Source: JABWAN01 sp041918175
GTDB taxonomy: Bacteria > Zhuqueibacterota > Zhuqueibacteria > Zhuqueibacterales > Zhuqueibacteraceae
Assembly (NCBI GenBank): GCA_041918175.1
Contig: JAYRWE010000094.1
Span: forward strand, 248,001-312,000
Length of the DNA: 64,000 nucleotides
Reading direction: 5' to 3'
The position numbers were made by a program, and so were the translations under genes. The notes below the pieces were generated by a model. That model was not told the origin of the DNA and did not search any database. It was given only the letters and a program-made list of their open reading frames with translations. Shown here piece after piece: positions 26,701 to 33,939 of the stretch (its first letter is position 1; each line of letters begins with the position of its first letter).

Positions 26701-28074
26701 AATAAGCGTGCGGAAACGAACGGGCTGGCCGCCAAACGGCTTACCATATTGATCACGCACGCGCGCTTGAATGGAATCTGCGAGCACACTGTCAATACAT
26801 GCAGTTTGGCCATTGCCGCTCACCAATTCCAAAGTTACGGCATGAGGCGGCTGCGGGCGCACGGCGTAAAGCTTCTTCAGGCTCGGAACGTAAAGCGTTC
26901 CATCCAGGCCGAATGCCGGTGAATATTTGCACTGTACATTGGGAAGATTCCAGAGCAGCGTTTTATTTGGAGCAAACGCCGCAAGTCCGAGCGTTTCGTT
27001 TACAATATAAATGTCACCGGAGGCATCGACCACGGGCATGGTTTTATAACGTGCACTGCCCTGATCGTGCGTCCATTTTTCTTTGCCGTTGGGATTCAAT
27101 GCTACCAACAAACCGGCATCGAAGCCCGCAAAGTAGATTGTCCCGTCTGGGCCGAGCGCGGACTGCGAGGGGCGACCAAAACGCGCATCATAAGAATAGC
27201 TCCAAATCTGCTTGCCGGTTTGCGCGTCGAGAGCCAGCACTACCGGTTTTGAGAGCGAACCCGCATAAAGGGTACTGCCACTTGTATTTCCAACCACCCA
27301 CGCGACTTCTTCCAGGGACGGGAAGATCCAGCGAGCAATGCGCTCACAAGATAAATTGAACACAAAAATACTGTTTCCCGCAGGAACATAGATTTGTTTG
27401 TTTGAGACAATTGCAGGAGCATTATTCGGCTTCAGACCATCCAGACTGCCAATACAGAGAAGATTTCCGGCGGGATTAAATACATAAAGTTGTGCGTCAT
27501 CGCACGCGAGATAGAGATTACCGTTATTATCAACGTTCGGGGCAATACCGACATAGCCACCCACACTGACGCGCCATTTCAAACTGCCATTGAGATTAAT
27601 CGCAAAGAATCCGCCTTCTTCCGTTCCGACGTAAACGGTGCCGTCGCGTCCCAATGTCGGGGGATGGCTAAAGGTTTCATTAGAACCGCTCGGCAATTTA
27701 TGGGAGAAACGCCACTTTTCAGAGCCGTCTTTGTTGAGCGCATAGACGTACTTATCTCCACGGCTCGTAAAAATGATCGTGCCTTCGGCATTGACCACCG
27801 GCGATTCGATTTTTTCCAGACCGAGGTTTTTCACCCAGAACAAATCCGGAATGACTGGTCCGTCCACTTTTGCCCGGCCGGACAAACTTGCATCAGACCG
27901 ATAAAACGGCCAGGAGGCTGTGGATTGTGAGTAACTATTTCCGATGCTGAGAATCAACAGCGCCACAATCCCGACGAAGCTGTGCCAGCCCAAGTTGTCG
28001 AATCGATTTCGAGGGATGCTGATTCCTGCAGCAACACTCCGAGCATTTTCGTGTGTGGTCATCTTGTTTCTCAT
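20797..28074 (-). CDS. Giant choice-of-anchor-D repeat surface protein with T9SS type-B-like tail
   Basis: Secreted protein of 2425 residues. Order: N-terminal export signal (~28-50), a PQQ-type beta-propeller (~52-410; repeated 'DGTIYFAGFD', 'DGTLYVPSLK' blades), one Big_1 Ig-like domain (~415-510), then about 17 ASH/HYDIN-like repeats of ~100-120 residues, each with a 'LDFGxV' opening, a 'NxGxxxLxV' strand and a 'SNDPxNPxxVxLxGxG' end, and finally a ~90-residue tail opening 'VISNVITPNGDDYNEEAIVEY'. That tail resembles the gliding-motility-associated (CHU_C, type B) sorting domain of T9SS cargo. It should be exported through the SprA-type translocon and stay on the surface. The start has AAGGA upstream within a hairpin context. 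It is first in the nine-gene operon. Confidence 0.85.
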   Translation of the reverse strand: MRNKMTTHENARSVAAGISIPRNRFDNLGWHSFVGIVALLILSIGNSYSQSTASWPFYRSDASLSGRAKVDGPVIPDLFWVKNLGLEKIESPVVNAEGTIIFTSRGDKYVYALNKDGSEKWRFSHKLPSGSNETFSHPPTLGRDGTVYVGTEEGGFFAINLNGSLKWRVSVGGYVGIAPNVDNNGNLYLACDDAQLYVFNPAGNLLCIGSLDGLKPNNAPAIVSNKQIYVPAGNSIFVFNLSCERIARWIFPSLEEVAWVVGNTSGSTLYAGSLSKPVVLALDAQTGKQIWSYSYDARFGRPSQSALGPDGTIYFAGFDAGLLVALNPNGKEKWTHDQGSARYKTMPVVDASGDIYIVNETLGLAAFAPNKTLLWNLPNVQCKYSPAFGLDGTLYVPSLKKLYAVRPQPPHAVTLELVSGNGQTACIDSVLADSIQARVRDQYGKPFGGQPVRFRTLIGGGQPQDTTVNTSPDGIAKIAWRLGSKLGEQQLEISSLRNGQHLSGSPIVVLANAVGPKIAGASVVAFPRVEVRDSSDTTYTIFNPSDCVLTIDSLKFSDSTTFFEIPPRTRNVLIPPQGSLVVRLRFTPKDSGSHSGTMFIYSNDSTQNPFSVALQGEVFTKPKIIVNPLSLDFEEIEVGDSAMKTITISNAGTALLVVSALNFSNTVYSTTLQTPLNIPPRGSVIVPVTFKPTEAIEYSDTLSIVSNDSTNTPVIVKLDGRGTIAPDIHASPNPLELVACNDSSATDTVTIFNLGNTMLKVASLKSDNPFFTFDSAGFALAPGDSKKVAVTFSPKAVRAELGAMIIVSNDPDENPFYVTLRGEVNGPEIRLIAKHTLLELCRGQSAKLEVCIKNPSNCVLRVDSLEYIFIFPPGATKQADWQQRENAVFSFPQFIQPGDSLCLPPHRFVSTSVDFEILVRVRSNGVPDPDTLRIPIKIKPPVIAAVDTVNFGNVMVGNSKQDSAKVWSAQCQVRIDSVRITGRDAFAFSVVGPKLIFPVILEEGKMFFVPLAFSPKDTGEHIASLEIFSNDPQHGVNNPKRILLIGNGKPIPKPAPIIVVTPDTLNFGVVCDTSYQDVVVSNVGTDTLKVWDLIFDNPAFFTNHPRRFDLDTSSSTTVRVGYAPIEGQPAIGKLLVRSNAAERDSIVILEGEGGAPKIAGAPSPVEFSVVNIRECDTGLQDSSEAVYEIRNLGTCDLVIDSVKAGGNFSVMPLTFPLTIPKNSNEVVKIKLYFKPQAKGLYTDSLHIFSNALNEREHAVALKGTASATPKISATPDTVRFGEVPVNTSAAAIVRVMNIGGDTLRVTNVSVTGTVFSPDMALFALTCKDTQKVEVRFTPNAVGVFVEELTFTSNGGTKTVVLIGEGIGPKIVVDPEKLDFGVKCALDSLPVVISNIGKAPLFIKNLLITNSAFFIRPPLSFTIPVGGQKTIWVIYTPTQSLPASGEMHVISDDLKRPDILVTLAGKGGAPQIAGAKEVRFANVEVQTCAGITNDTTQTYWIKNIGTCDLEITELSANAPFAVLAPTVPQTIEPDDSLLVTLRFRPESLGIFTGTLRITSSDSSNNPFEVTLRGEGVAQPDIFVDPLVLNFDNVPKDSTKCLPLTIANRGELDLVIAEMRFSNPVFGTKTMGFTLKCGKDSVLSICFTPKEAISYSGTLTIVSNDPNEKSVVVILNGNGVNGPQPCITVTPPSLDFGKVCSDTLLYTVISNYCPATLVVSSLSFSDTAFSTTHARQFAVASNATDTVWVSYMPVAGVESQGTMTIASNDPDHPIVTVPLHGTGGAADIDAPAELVFPDTKVGSPKTNSLTITNVGDCVMHTKITITGLNADDFELVDSDTVDLNAGISLQKSITFTPKGPGLREATLVIKSNDPHTPVWEVKLIGNGIGEAKLKADPSVLDFGDVTVNEKKSSKLYLKSVGSATLVIIGCTTEPIEIFGCEYCARTDDDRIPMEPGALDSTTVEFAPKAEQEYTGTLTFQTNGNTVIVNLRGRGVVGNLDSEPNPLPVAEICAGDSGRIEGKIVNNGLGNLYIHGPLRLTGERDARRFKIVSPTFSVSDTTLLRPNEALPFVVEFTDSVPGTYNESLLVITNLHPASNPFPIPLKGEVSVDGAKIEITPLLSFVGKVDQETPMQAVLIKNGGCKALEFGKPGLLKSKYFFIRQEPEKKTLLKDESAIVWVTFKGDNFMPFEDELSVSTNDPTKPIAVAKLNGVVKDGNICFKADPGILDFGKVKVRQSADPREVKLINCSRDTRLQILVSRPSAKNDFKLSKTEFLIFPNPNTGVNFESMYVTFAPQVSGVQEEILELLISVPNSTEKTTAYVYLKGEGAVDSTKVEVVSNVITPNGDDYNEEAIVEYSESLYPQAAFHVFDLRGLPVRVLRRPTRLNQFAWDGKDENGGLVLPSVYIWILEDQGKRIASGRFVIIR

Positions 28075-28085
28075 AAATTGTCCTT

Positions 28086-28131
28086 AGTAGCCTGCACTCT
28101 CAAACTGTCCTTTGCATGAGAGCCTGCTACT
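28086..28131 (-). promoter_or_regulatory. Hairpin next to the ribosome site of the giant surface protein
   Basis: Two nested stems, AGTAGC/GCTACT (28086-28091 with 28126-28131) and CTCTCA/TGAGAG (28097-28102 with 28117-28122), form a stem-loop in the leader. The AAGGA ribosome site of the giant gene abuts it, and the loop itself contains a second AAAGGA. It could control access of ribosomes. This is seen in sequence only. Confidence 0.4.
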
Positions 28132-28746
28132 TAGATGATGATGGAAGATTATGAATGAAGATTCCAGTGAAAAAACAAATTACAAGAGCGAAAACTTGAT
28201 AGGCTGCCAATCGGGGAGCACGTGCGGGATATAATGATGTTGTATGGAGGAAGCCTGGAGATCTTAAAAGTTTTCAGCCTTTGGTAGAAAGGTAATATGT
28301 AAATCTGGGAAAGCGTGTAAAAGTTTCATAAAATTACTTAAAATTTTTCCGCAATTTGCTCAATGATGAATTTTGCAAATTGTAAACCGAAGTCAGCAAA
28401 AATGCCAAATGTTAACGAATTTTCTCGGGCGGCTGTTTGAGGTCTGGGGTCTGAATTGTTGGTCGGCAGACCAACGCGTGGTTCCGGTCCGGAATCAATG
28501 TGAAAGGCCGATAGCTTGTTTGTGGGGACTAAATAATATGTAAGACCTCCCTCACAAGACAGAGTCAATTAAAATCTTTCACCGAACAAATGCAAGTAAT
28601 ATTTCTCGCGCATATTGCACGAGCGTCACCGTTTTCTACCTTGCTCATTAGACAGACGCATCCAATGAGCCAAAACTCACACTTTCCTCCAAACCGCGGA
28701 GACTCTTTTTCTTGTATGGCCTTGCGCAGCGCTGCAAAAATATAAA
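28132..28746. other. Gene-free interval upstream of the nine-gene operon
   Basis: An AT-richer stretch without a convincing gene; a 76-codon minus frame at 28338-28568 has no ribosome site or family resemblance. It must hold the operon promoter, but I find no pair of -35/-10 boxes with proper spacing, so the promoter may use an alternative sigma factor. Confidence 0.5.
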
Positions 28747-28778
28747 CGCCATTGCCTCACTACCTCGAGGCAATGGCG
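28747..28778 (-). terminator. Bidirectional hairpin terminator
   Basis: A 12-bp perfect stem (CGCCATTGCCTC, 28747-28758 with 28767-28778) and an eight-base loop lie 35 bases after the stop of the type-A secreted protein. T-rich sequence lies on the 3' side in both orientations. Confidence 0.8.
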
Positions 28779-28812
28779 TCTTTTTGAAAAACTTAGAAAA
28801 CCGCTTGCAGTG

Positions 28813-31800
28813 TTACTTCATCAGGACGAGCTTTTTCGTTTGCACGAAATTGCCGGCTTCGATGCGGTACAAGTACGTGCCGCTGCCGACGAGATTGCCG
28901 TTGTCATCGCGCGCATCCCACACGGCTTGATGATAGCCCGCGGCAATTTGACCCGCCACGAGAGTTCTCACCTTTTGGCCGAGCGAATTGATGATCGTCA
29001 ACTTCACTTCACCGGCTTTCGGGATTTGATATGTAATCATCGTCGTGGGGTTGAACGGGTTCGGATAGTTGTTGTTCAACGCATAGCTGGTCGGCAATTC
29101 GACGTTTTGCCCCGCCACAGCCGTTGAGGTCACGGGCAATTCATTCGAACGCTTGCTCTCGTTGCTGCCAAAATCCGTTGCCGTTACCGCGTACACATAC
29201 GAAGTATTCCTCTGAATATTCGTATCGCGATAGTCGCGCGTGCTGACTGTGGCGATCGCAGTTCCGAATCCCGGCTCGGAAGAAAGGCGGCGGTACACGG
29301 AATAGAATTTCGCTTCTTCGTTGTCCGGCTCGCTCCAATTCAATTGCACAAAACCGCTTTGCGGTGCGCCGGAAAGCTGCACAGCATTGGGGGCGAGATT
29401 GTCGGTCGACGTACCAGCAACCACGTTCGAATTGCCAAACACGAGCGGATTTGCTGTATGTGCGGAGACCATGAAATTATATGCAACACTATCGCGCAGA
29501 GTCGGCGCAACAAAACCATAGTTGGCTTCCGAACGCGCAAGCACACTGCCGAGAAAATCCCACGTTACCATGGTCGCACTTTCATAGAAACGTGAACCCG
29601 GGGTGATCGCATTAATATCCGCCAACAAAGCTTGACGATCGGCAACCACAATTTCTTTCGAATTGCGGATGCCGTTCGCTGCTGTGCCCGGCACTTGGCG
29701 CCACACGCCGTATTGCGTAATCGGAACGCCCGCGAGTTGACCGTCATTCGCGGAACGATCCCACAGAAGACGCACTTGCTTGCCTTGATCATTCGGGACA
29801 TCATTGGCACTCGTCGCTTTCGCCGCTTGAATGCCGCGACCGGAAACTGCTACGCTCCAAAGGATCCAATCGCCGTCGTTGATGCCTTCATAACGGAAAC
29901 GAATTGAAACATTCGGACGGCCTGCAGCCCAACGCGTAATGTCGATGCGGGCCGGGCTCATTCCAGCCAAGAAGAAAGCCGCGGGGCCAAAGTTTTGACC
30001 GGTTTGCGGATCAATTCCGCGACGGCGCTCGAATACATCACTCCAGGTTTGGCCGTTGTCCGAGCTAACGCCGATCGAAAAGCGCGTATAGCCTCCGGTA
30101 AACCCGCCCGAGCCGACACCTTTAAAACTCAAAAGGGCGTTCGAGGTAATAAAACTAAAATCAAGATTCGGAATGATCAACTCTTCATCTTGCGGACGGC
30201 CGAGCGAATCGAACTGGATATAAGCGCCTTTGTAACCCGGACCACCGTTCGCATCCAACACCAACGCGCTCGCAGTGGTTTGCCAAGTCACAACACCAGG
30301 CTGAGGCGCGGAACGAACAACCATGCCCGGCCCGGGAACCGCGATTAAGCGTTGCGGCGTCGGGCTGGCGGGCAGATCATACAAACGCGCGGAGTAAAGC
30401 ACATTCGCGTCATGCACCACAAACGGCGAATGCCGCGCATCTTGCGCTGCGCCGAAAATATTGTCCAACGTGCTTGGGTCATCATTCGCAACATTCGTGC
30501 TGTCATTCGAACGATCTTCATCATTCGTCAAACGCGTGAAAGCGCGCACGCGATAAACGCCAGGTGCGGTCGGCGTCCAGTTGGTGAGCGCCGGAATTGC
30601 AACCGTCGCGCCCGGAGCAATGGCTTCGGTACGGCGACCAACCACAGAAGCGACTTGCGCGCCGGTCACGGCATCCAAAATATTGCCTTGCCATTGCACG
30701 CCGCTCTGCGGCAAAGAGCCGGTATTCTTGACGTTCAACGAAAAACTCAACGCATCGCCGACTTTGGCCGGGAACGGCACCACGACGTTAGCCGCGGCAA
30801 CGTCGTTTTGAATCGCGATCGCGGTGACTTTGAGATTATCAACAAAAATATTTGCAGGCGGTACGACTGCACCATCGGGATATGCATAGCCAAACAAGCG
30901 CATTTGCAACGAATCCGCCGCGCCAATCAAAGCGGTCAAATCAACGGTCAAAGTGCCGAATGCTGTCGGCGGCAAAGCAGCCGGGCCACCGAGTTCATTC
31001 CAAAAACTCCAATGACCACCAGCATACGTGCGAATTGCAACGTTGAACGCGTCGCCAAAACCAGCGGAGGGGCCAGCCGTCGGATCCAAAGTACCTTGCA
31101 CGCCCAAGGTTGCCTGCAATTTACCCGTGTCACCCGGAAGATTATTAATCGCAATATTCGGGGTTAAAATCCCACCGAGACTCGTGTGGTTATAATTGCC
31201 TGAAGCCGCATCACGGAAGCCCGCGCTATTCGGCGCTGAGGCCGCGGCTGCATTCGTAATGCTCCATTGCGTGTTGCCGCCCGGGCCGCCTGCGGTAAAC
31301 TGCGCAGAGCCGGTATCGCCAGCGTCATCGGAAAAGATCGTTGTTCCGCCGTTGGCAACGACGACATTATCCACATACCAACCGAACAACGTCGCATCAT
31401 CACCCGTCGATTGGGCGCGATCCGCGGTTAATTCAAAACGAATCCAAATCGTTTGCCCGGCAAAGCTCGTCAAATCCACCGAGCTTGTAACATAACCGCC
31501 GGAGGCGCCCCCCCAGCCGGCCACGTTTAAACCATAACGAAAAGCCGCGCCAAAGGAACTGCTGACATTGTATGCCGGGCCGCTATTCGGCGTGACCACA
31601 TTAAACGTTTGGCCATCCGTTGAAACGCGCACGGTCACAATATCCCAACCATTAAAGCCGGCAGGCTCGCCACCCGGCGCTTCGACACTATAATTGTGCG
31701 AAAAAGTTAAGGTCGGGCTGCCAGCAGGCAAAGTAATCGCCGGAGAAGTGAGACTGCGAACATCGCCGTCATCATAGCCGCCGAGGCCTTCATCGCCGGC

Positions 31801-32136
31801 ATAATAAGATTTGCCCGCCAATGCGCCGTCTGTAGTCACCGCCCAAGTATTAGGCAGATTCCACAAATCTGCAAACTGCGCCGTATGTGTCGCGCCGTCA
31901 AAATTTTCGGAATATACATCCGTGTCGGCGATGCGATTCGTCACGCCCTTTTTCGCTTGGCTTATCACACTCATGCCTTCATCAGTACGAAGCACGAGTT
32001 TGTCCGATTTCGCCGCATAAAACGAAGTCGTCAACTTGCTCGAATTCTTTTTGCCGACTTCTTTAGCATCTACTGTGGGCGCCAAAATCAGGCTCGCACA
32101 GGCAAATGCCAGACTCGTGGTGAGAAGTTTACGCAT
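28813..32136 (-). CDS. Secreted protein with T9SS type-A-like sorting domain
   Basis: Secreted protein of 1107 residues. It has a signal peptide (MRKLLTTSLAFACASLILAP...), two jelly-roll modules of the choice-of-anchor-J / immune-inhibitor-A accessory type (~55-270 and ~280-440, 'YSENFDGATHTAQFADLWNL', 'FGWYVDNVVVANGG'), a CARDB-like segment ('PFPAKVGDALSFSLNVKNTG'), another jelly-roll, a fibronectin-III-like module ('VQLNWSEPDNEEAKFYSVYR') and a C-terminal sorting domain from 'YALNNNYPNPFNPTTMITYQ' to the final 'TKKLVLMK'. No protease active site is visible. The start at 32136 begins the signal peptide and has GGAG upstream; a further 50 codons upstream are leader. Confidence 0.85.
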   Translation of the reverse strand: MRKLLTTSLAFACASLILAPTVDAKEVGKKNSSKLTTSFYAAKSDKLVLRTDEGMSVISQAKKGVTNRIADTDVYSENFDGATHTAQFADLWNLPNTWAVTTDGALAGKSYYAGDEGLGGYDDGDVRSLTSPAITLPAGSPTLTFSHNYSVEAPGGEPAGFNGWDIVTVRVSTDGQTFNVVTPNSGPAYNVSSSFGAAFRYGLNVAGWGGASGGYVTSSVDLTSFAGQTIWIRFELTADRAQSTGDDATLFGWYVDNVVVANGGTTIFSDDAGDTGSAQFTAGGPGGNTQWSITNAAAASAPNSAGFRDAASGNYNHTSLGGILTPNIAINNLPGDTGKLQATLGVQGTLDPTAGPSAGFGDAFNVAIRTYAGGHWSFWNELGGPAALPPTAFGTLTVDLTALIGAADSLQMRLFGYAYPDGAVVPPANIFVDNLKVTAIAIQNDVAAANVVVPFPAKVGDALSFSLNVKNTGSLPQSGVQWQGNILDAVTGAQVASVVGRRTEAIAPGATVAIPALTNWTPTAPGVYRVRAFTRLTNDEDRSNDSTNVANDDPSTLDNIFGAAQDARHSPFVVHDANVLYSARLYDLPASPTPQRLIAVPGPGMVVRSAPQPGVVTWQTTASALVLDANGGPGYKGAYIQFDSLGRPQDEELIIPNLDFSFITSNALLSFKGVGSGGFTGGYTRFSIGVSSDNGQTWSDVFERRRGIDPQTGQNFGPAAFFLAGMSPARIDITRWAAGRPNVSIRFRYEGINDGDWILWSVAVSGRGIQAAKATSANDVPNDQGKQVRLLWDRSANDGQLAGVPITQYGVWRQVPGTAANGIRNSKEIVVADRQALLADINAITPGSRFYESATMVTWDFLGSVLARSEANYGFVAPTLRDSVAYNFMVSAHTANPLVFGNSNVVAGTSTDNLAPNAVQLSGAPQSGFVQLNWSEPDNEEAKFYSVYRRLSSEPGFGTAIATVSTRDYRDTNIQRNTSYVYAVTATDFGSNESKRSNELPVTSTAVAGQNVELPTSYALNNNYPNPFNPTTMITYQIPKAGEVKLTIINSLGQKVRTLVAGQIAAGYHQAVWDARDDNGNLVGSGTYLYRIEAGNFVQTKKLVLMK

Positions 32137-32335
32137 AACTTTCTCCAATCGCGAAAATGAGGTTCTACAGCATGTTGCTACCGCGGGATTATTCCTCCGC
32201 TCATGCCAAGCTTCGCGCAGAAATCCGCGCGCCAGCCGGCAGGAAACGTGGAGGTTTGCCACCACTGCTCGATATCGTTTTCGCAAACGATAACCATTGC
32301 TTCAGCTTGTCGACCCACCTCCTTTCAAAGCACAA
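32137..32335 (-). promoter_or_regulatory. Long structured leader of the type-A secreted protein gene
   Basis: About 200 bases separate the predicted transcription start from the ATG. The leader holds a stem ATCGTTT/AAACGAT, a stem from the CGCGC/GCGCG arms flanked by GCC/GGC, and a strong AAAGGAGG near its 5' end. It also contains a 39-codon reading frame (starting MVIVCENDIEQWWQ) ending before the real signal peptide. It may be a riboregulator or a leader peptide gene; it matches no riboswitch that I know. Confidence 0.35.
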
Positions 32336-32340
32336 TTTTT

Positions 32341-32368
32341 CTATTAACACAGTTTGAATGAAAAGCAA
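32341..32368 (-). promoter_or_regulatory. Promoter of the type-A secreted protein gene
   Basis: On the minus strand TTGCTT (32363-32368) and TAATAG (32341-32346) are spaced by 16 bases. The same -35 hexamer precedes a TATAAT upstream of the SprA gene. Confidence 0.4.
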
Positions 32369-32669
32369 ACGCCAAAGCCTTTGCCCCAAAAAGGCAAAGC
32401 CTCGATATAAAACTAAAATCGCTTAGACGGGGTATAGTTTATTCGCGCTGCCAAGTGGAATGGCAGAAGGGAGGAGAGCAAACAAGAGCATTTGACGCAT
32501 TGCGACGACCACACGACTATCCAACATCATCCAGGCCAGTTTTGGTGAAGAAGCGTCTCGTTCTAAAACTCAAGCTGCGCGCAGGGAGCATAGTTTTGAA
32601 TTTGAACGGGGTGAATATAGGAAACACGCCGAGAATGTCAAGCCGAATCTTCTCGAAAGCGGGCTGCGA
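32369..32669. other. Gene-free interval
   Basis: No gene is seen between yraN and the promoter. A short hairpin, GCTTTGCC paired with GGCAAAGGC around 32372-32396, is the only structure noticed. Confidence 0.45.
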
Positions 32670-33032
32670 TCACAGCCAAAACGCATTGGGAATGTGCTTG
32701 ATTTCAACCGCGCTGCCGCGGCGCGCCACGCCGATCACATCGAAACGGCACGCGCGGTTTTGAATCTGATTGATTGACAAATAAGCTTGCGCCACGCGAC
32801 CAAGCTGCCGCTGCTTCTTCGGCGTCACCCACGACATGGCCTCGCCCATTGCCTCTGTGCTCTGCGTTTTCACTTCCACAAAAACGAGCGTGTCGCCTTC
32901 TTCCGCCACGATGTCGATCTCCCCCACTTGTCCGAGCCGAAAATTGCGTTTGAGAATTTTAAGACCATTCGCTTCCAAAAAAGCCGCGGCGCGGTCTTCA
33001 CCCCAGCGGCCAAGATTTTTTGTTTGATCCAT
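32670..33032 (-). CDS. yraN: YraN family (UPF0102) nuclease-like protein
   Basis: Soluble protein of 120 residues with a restriction-endonuclease-like fold. It has the family pattern 'LGRWGEDRAAAFLEANGLKIL' then 'RNFRLGQVGEIDIVAEEGDTLVFVEVK' with the E-I-D...E-V-K catalytic-type residues. YraN proteins may act on branched DNA, and the gene often sits near rnhB as here (240 bases downstream on the same strand). The start at 33032 has GGAGG upstream; an in-frame start at 33095 lacks one. Confidence 0.93.
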   Translation of the reverse strand: MDQTKNLGRWGEDRAAAFLEANGLKILKRNFRLGQVGEIDIVAEEGDTLVFVEVKTQSTEAMGEAMSWVTPKKQRQLGRVAQAYLSINQIQNRACRFDVIGVARRGSAVEIKHIPNAFWL

Positions 33033-33152
33033 GGTGTGATCCTCCGTGATAAAACGAAAACGCCCGTAAAGCCTTTTTGAATTCACCATTGACAATTCTT
33101 ACGCAATGATGCTCCAAAACTCAGAGTAAAAATCTGAAAATTTTTCAGACTA

Positions 33153-33217
33153 CACGCGGATCAAAAGCTCACGCGGAAAAACCACTGGCTTTGCGAAGTG
33201 AGTTTTTGATCCGTGTG
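33153..33217. repeat. Inverted repeat between rnhB and yraN
   Basis: Twenty-base arms (33153-33172 and 33198-33217, CACGCGGATCAAAAGCTCAC) match 18 of 20 in inverted orientation, with a 25-base loop. A smaller palindrome CTGAAAATTTTTCAG precedes it at 33133-33147. It would form an mRNA hairpin if rnhB and yraN are co-transcribed. Confidence 0.6.
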
Positions 33218-33272
33218 TCGATGAATTTTTCGGCCTGTCTTCAAACTGGCATCGTGCCATAGCCTCATGCAA

Positions 33273-33938
33273 TCATAGCGTTGCTTCCGCCTCACTCCTC
33301 TCTTCCAACGCGCGCGGGCGAAACGAGCGCCGATGAATCGCGCACGGGCCGTGCTGTTTCAACGCTTCCAAATGCTGCGGCGTGGGATAGCCTTTGTGCA
33401 ACTCAAAACCATACTTGGGATATTGCCGATGATAATATTCCATGATCAGATCGCGCACCACTTTTGCGATGATCGAAGCGGCGCCAATGGTGAAAGAAAG
33501 ATGATCGCCTTTGATGATCGTGGTTTGCGCCACCTCCATGTGCAAACGCGTGCGGCCATCCACCAACACATGCTCCGCGGGTGCTTTCAAATTTAAAATC
33601 GCTTTGCGCATGGCCAAGAGTGAAGCCTGCAAAATATTAATCTCATCGATCTCTTCGGCGCTTACGATGCCCACGCCATAGTCCGTGCACTGCGCGATGA
33701 TTTGAGGGAAGAGTGCGAGGCGTTCGGCATGCGAGAGTTTTTTGGAATCATCCACGCCGACAATTTTTTTATGTGGAGGAAAAAGAATAGCCGCAGCCAC
33801 GACCGGCCCGGCGAGCGGTCCGCGCCCCGCCTCATCAACGCCGACCACGCGCGTGCAGCCCGCTTCCCAGAGTTTTTTTTCATATTGCAAATTGTCGATG
33901 ATCGCCTCCGCTTTGCGCGCGGAACCATTGCGAGCCAT
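33273..33938 (-). CDS. rnhB: Ribonuclease HII
   Basis: Cytoplasmic RNase HII of 221 residues that removes ribonucleotides from DNA and RNA primers. The first catalytic motif 'VGVDEAGRGPLAGPVVAAA' supplies D and E, followed by 'VDDSKKLSHAERLAL', 'VDGRTRL' and 'IIAKVVRDLIMEYYHRQYPKYGFELHKGYPTPQHLEAL'-type elements in sequence. The start at 33938 follows the cyclase-gene stop by one base (TAAAATG) with GGAAG upstream, so the two genes are coupled. Confidence 0.96.
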   Translation of the reverse strand: MARNGSARKAEAIIDNLQYEKKLWEAGCTRVVGVDEAGRGPLAGPVVAAAILFPPHKKIVGVDDSKKLSHAERLALFPQIIAQCTDYGVGIVSAEEIDEINILQASLLAMRKAILNLKAPAEHVLVDGRTRLHMEVAQTTIIKGDHLSFTIGAASIIAKVVRDLIMEYYHRQYPKYGFELHKGYPTPQHLEALKQHGPCAIHRRSFRPRALEERSEAEATL

Positions 33939-33939
33939 T

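Noticed and set aside
20797..28074. Transposon or CRISPR array in the giant repetitive gene
   Set aside because: The repeats are divergent protein-level ASH modules in one continuous frame, not DNA-level repeats with spacers.
28338..28568. 76-codon minus frame in the gap upstream of the operon
   Set aside because: It has no Shine-Dalgarno, no family resemblance and no codon pattern like the neighbours.
32137..32335. Riboswitch (c-di-GMP, cobalamin or TPP type) in the leader
   Set aside because: GGTGGCAAACC resembles fragments of c-di-GMP-I, but the partner motif and core pairing of that class, and the cobalamin and TPP boxes, are missing.
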